NCBI GenBank assembly: GCA_964475165.1
Contig: CAYYVN010000004.1
Span: 94,032 to 158,031, forward strand
From: CAYUHK01 sp964475165
GTDB taxonomy: Bacteria > Verrucomicrobiota > Kiritimatiellia > JAAZAB01
Direction of reading: 5' to 3'
Length of the DNA stretch: 64,000 nucleotides
Below the pieces are notes generated by a model, which was not told the origin of the DNA, searched no databases, and saw nothing but the letters and a program-made list of their open reading frames with translations. Both the position numbers and the translations under genes were made by a program. Shown piece after piece: positions 61,887-64,000 of this stretch (its first letter is position 1; every line of letters begins with the position of its first letter).

Positions 61887-62780
61887 TTACCTTTGATTCC
61901 CATATTTATTGATAATGGCTTCTGTAGCCTGCAAAATATGTGGGTCTCCAGTATTTTGGAGTTCTCGAATAGCAACAAGGGCTCTCTCTCTATCATCCTT
62001 CTCGAGTGATGTGTCATCACAAATAGATACGAGTTCTTTGACGGCTTCAGGGCTTCCATTTTTTTTCAGACTATCTATCATTTTCTCGATCCTCATTGAA
62101 TCTATATGATAACACCTCCACCCGTCCGGAATTGTTCTTACAAGTTGGAGCTGATATTTGATCGCCAATGGAGAATCAGAGAGTGCAACCATTTCATAAG
62201 GCGATCGCCTTTCATCACAATTAGTGCTGTTTATCGCTTGTTCTGTCAGATTTAAGAATATTTTATTCAATTCACCCTCATCTACTTTAACTATTTCTAA
62301 ATCACAACTGGAATCCACCGGCTTAATAGAGGGTTCCAACCAAGGTTTGAAATGGCACACAATCTTATAATGCCCCTCTGGAAGAGTCGTCGAGCACCAA
62401 CGATGCAACGGCAGGCTGATTCGCACCGTTGAGCCTGCCGGAATATCTAGTCTTCCAGTTTGGCGGAAACCTTCAAGTTTTTGTATATCCTGTTTGCCTC
62501 TTGTTCGGCCTTGCGCATCGCGAATCTCTATCGAAAATGCCTCTACGTAATTTGGCCCGGAATCGATGCTGATATTTCCTTTACTCTTGTTTTCCAAACC
62601 AACCAATAATTGAATTGGCTCACCTAAAAATATCACTTCTTTAGATGGCAGTAAGCTTATTGAAAGGTTGGTATTTTCGCTGCCACTACATATGCTTGGT
62701 ATTAGGAGCCATGCAATAATCTGAAGCTGTAACATTGTATGAATGAAATTCAAAATGTTCATCATAAGATTTCCGTTCAT
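61887..62780 (-). CDS. Secreted protein, family B (second copy)
   Basis: The domain order matches the copy at 60346: signal peptide (LQLQIIAWLLIPSICSG), an Ig-like domain (ISLLPSKEVIFLGEPIQLLVGLENKSKG), and a helical HEAT-like C-terminal half (ERALVAIRELQNTGDPHILQATEAI). An in-frame ATG at 62834 overlaps the family-A stop (TAATG), and ATG at 62765 is a further option; I chose 62780. About 297 residues. Its start region lies inside the 417-bp direct repeat. Confidence 0.72.
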   Translation of the reverse strand: MNGNLMMNILNFIHTMLQLQIIAWLLIPSICSGSENTNLSISLLPSKEVIFLGEPIQLLVGLENKSKGNISIDSGPNYVEAFSIEIRDAQGRTRGKQDIQKLEGFRQTGRLDIPAGSTVRISLPLHRWCSTTLPEGHYKIVCHFKPWLEPSIKPVDSSCDLEIVKVDEGELNKIFLNLTEQAINSTNCDERRSPYEMVALSDSPLAIKYQLQLVRTIPDGWRCYHIDSMRIEKMIDSLKKNGSPEAVKELVSICDDTSLEKDDRERALVAIRELQNTGDPHILQATEAIINKYGNQR

Positions 62781-63180
62781 TGGATTCGCGGAACATCCAA
62801 GGCATCTCACTCCAATGGGCCCTTGTCTTTCCATTATTCCAGCTCGCGGAACTCCGCCGCCAGGCCCTTGAGTTCGATGGTTTCGGCTTGAAGACGTTCT
62901 TCCGTGGTTGCACCTTCTCGCACCTTGATATTTTCTTTCGTGAGTGTAGTCGGAGTGACTATAAAAACCTCCTTGGCCACCGGATATTCCTTTTCTCGGC
63001 CTATGAATATTCGGAGAGAATCAACGTTCATATGCGTAATCCCTCCCTTGATCGCCACCCGATATCCATTGACCTTGTAGGAAACGAAGAAGCGCATAGC
63101 GTGTAACTGTTGAGTGGTATCGGTTTTCTCTCGGTAAAACATTGTTAATTCACAGGCTGCGGGCGGAAACAACTCGGGTT
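62764..63180 (+). repeat. Direct repeat copy 2 (partner 59094-59510)
   Basis: Ungapped match to 59094-59510, including the shared end of the family-A coding region, its stop, and the beginning of the family-B coding region. Confidence 0.85.
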
Positions 63181-63514
63181 GCATAGTTGCCTCAACTCTA
63201 TGGCTAATCAAGTGCTGTAGGCCTTTCTGCTCTGGCGCGCCAACTGTATGTGGTTCCAGCTGCACTCGTGACGACCATAACCATGGTCGAATAAGTTCTC
63301 GTATCCTGTCCCATTCAGCCTGTTGTTCTGCCGTGAGCACTGTTGCGTATCGCAAGAACTCATCTGGCATCATGATGGCTTTCACCCACGGAGTAACCAT
63401 TTTTTGCTCGGTTGCTTGAGCAACAGATAGCAGTGCAGGCAAAAGAAATAAGAGAAAACAAACACGCTTTGTATACAGGATGCTCTCTATGACTTCTATT
63501 TTCTGAAATTTCAT
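62834..63514 (-). CDS. Secreted protein, family A (short form)
   Basis: The 226-residue product has a signal peptide (VCFLLFLLPALLSVAQA) and lacks the first domain of the long copy. From residue about 90 it is nearly the same as 59173-60279 (PELFPPAACELTMFYREK, NGYRVAIKGGITHMNVDSL). The ribosome binding site AGGAGGG lies nine bases before the ATG at 63514. Its stop overlaps a family-B reading frame by one base. It lies 21 bases downstream of the transglutaminase-like gene, so these genes may be co-transcribed. Confidence 0.78.
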   Translation of the reverse strand: MKFQKIEVIESILYTKRVCFLLFLLPALLSVAQATEQKMVTPWVKAIMMPDEFLRYATVLTAEQQAEWDRIRELIRPWLWSSRVQLEPHTVGAPEQKGLQHLISHRVEATMQPELFPPAACELTMFYREKTDTTQQLHAMRFFVSYKVNGYRVAIKGGITHMNVDSLRIFIGREKEYPVAKEVFIVTPTTLTKENIKVREGATTEERLQAETIELKGLAAEFRELE

Positions 63515-63535
63515 TGTTTCTTGCCCTCCTTTTTC

Positions 63536-64000
63536 TTAAGGCCACTTGTGATCTAGGTCGTAAGGGTGGTCATTGTCCCAATAAGTAATTGGCGGACTGC
63601 TGCTCATCGATGCCCCCGCATCCTCGTATTGATCCGTTGCTTCCGGATGGCGATGGACGATATTCACTCCTTGCACACCAAGCGCAGCATCAGAATATCC
63701 TTCCGGAGTCGAAGCTACCGCATGCCACCACCAGGCATATTTCCCCGGGTCAACGAGAATCGTGCATTCTATATAGCCAGCAGTCGTGTAGTTCCACTTG
63801 TAACCCAGACTGGGCGTCCCTGCCCACACCCAGACAGTAGAGGCACTCAGGCCAACTGTGCGGCAAAGATAGGCAGTCAGGTTCGCGTAAGTCGCGCAAA
63901 TCAAGTCGTCGCTGGTGTTATAGAGTTCCAGAAGTTCGACGCCAACGCGCGGGTACCATGTCCCCATCCCGCTATACCGGGTCCCTATCTCTCCGTATAG
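63536..64000 (-). CDS. Partial transglutaminase-like protein, 5' end outside the window
   Basis: The frame is open to the window edge, so the start is missing. The visible 154 residues contain CATYANLTAYLCRTVGLSAS, where the cysteine matches a transglutaminase-core nucleophile, and WWWHAVAS, where the histidine would fit the second catalytic residue. A catalytic Asp cannot be assigned with certainty. The C-terminus (YWDNDHPYDLDHKWP) is short. The family call is tentative because the protein is truncated. Confidence 0.6.
   Translation of the reverse strand, partial: LYGEIGTRYSGMGTWYPRVGVELLELYNTSDDLICATYANLTAYLCRTVGLSASTVWVWAGTPSLGYKWNYTTAGYIECTILVDPGKYAWWWHAVASTPEGYSDAALGVQGVNIVHRHPEATDQYEDAGASMSSSPPITYWDNDHPYDLDHKWP

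Noticed and set aside
1..64000. CRISPR arrays, insertion sequences, prophage, rRNA genes
   Set aside because: No regularly spaced repeats, transposase or integrase domains, phage structural genes or rRNA sequences were found on either strand.

Overview
The window reads as a chromosomal segment of a Gram-negative-type bacterium, most likely from the PVC superphylum (Verrucomicrobiota, Kiritimatiellota, Lentisphaerota or a relative). The support is a combination of traits, not a database match: an S10/spc/alpha ribosomal cluster without rpmD (L30), a long MoxR/DUF58/BatA/DUF4159 operon, an Mla-type lipid transport set (implying an outer membrane), and many secreted proteins of unrecognised family. 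The phylum is an inference. One run of ten Ns (34240-34249) shows this is a draft assembly.

1-10500 (+): the spc and alpha ribosomal operons, from the 3' part of rpsQ through rplN-rplX-rplE-rpsN-rpsH-rplF-rplR-rpsE-rplO-secY-adk-map-infA-rpmJ-rpsM-rpsK-rpsD-rpoA-rplQ. L30 is missing between S5 and L15. 10578-18231: a GspF/PilC-like protein, a 3-methyladenine DNA glycosylase, a minus-strand pair (an RsmG-like/SpoU fusion and an HTH-EIIA fusion), a CtpA-type protease overlapping tsaD, and an amidohydrolase.

18278-35778 (-): an operon-like block of about eleven genes read right to left: small secreted protein, tandem-DUF4159 protein (split by the N gap), secreted protein, DUF58, BatA-like VWA protein, second VWA/GATase-like protein, jelly-roll-like secreted protein, 1196-residue membrane/coiled-coil protein, PA14-domain protein (frameshifted here), secreted protein, and an FHA-MoxR ATPase. 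The shared direction and short gaps suggest one envelope-associated machine built on a MoxR ATPase with VWA partners.

36064-49917: envelope and housekeeping genes: GT39 and GT2 glycosyltransferases, a CPBP protease, mtnA, a DUF6941-like protein, a WP/FP-motif repeat protein, mlaE-mlaF-mlaD, guaB downstream of a soluble hybrid histidine kinase, and a secreted protein. tRNA-Leu(CAG) lies at 49973-50059 with a good promoter.

50149-55628 (-): a four-gene operon of lipoyl acyltransferase (E2), dihydrolipoyl dehydrogenase (E3), an MDR dehydrogenase and a fucose/arabinose-isomerase-like protein, with no E1. 55817-58958 (+): a secreted FGE-fold protein downstream of an 11-G tract, then thiL-tsaE.

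59060-64000 (-): an accessory region that looks more AT-rich, with two families of secreted proteins (called A and B here), each present twice, a 417-bp direct repeat, gene remnants and a partial transglutaminase-like gene at the window edge. No IS element, prophage, CRISPR array or rRNA gene was seen.
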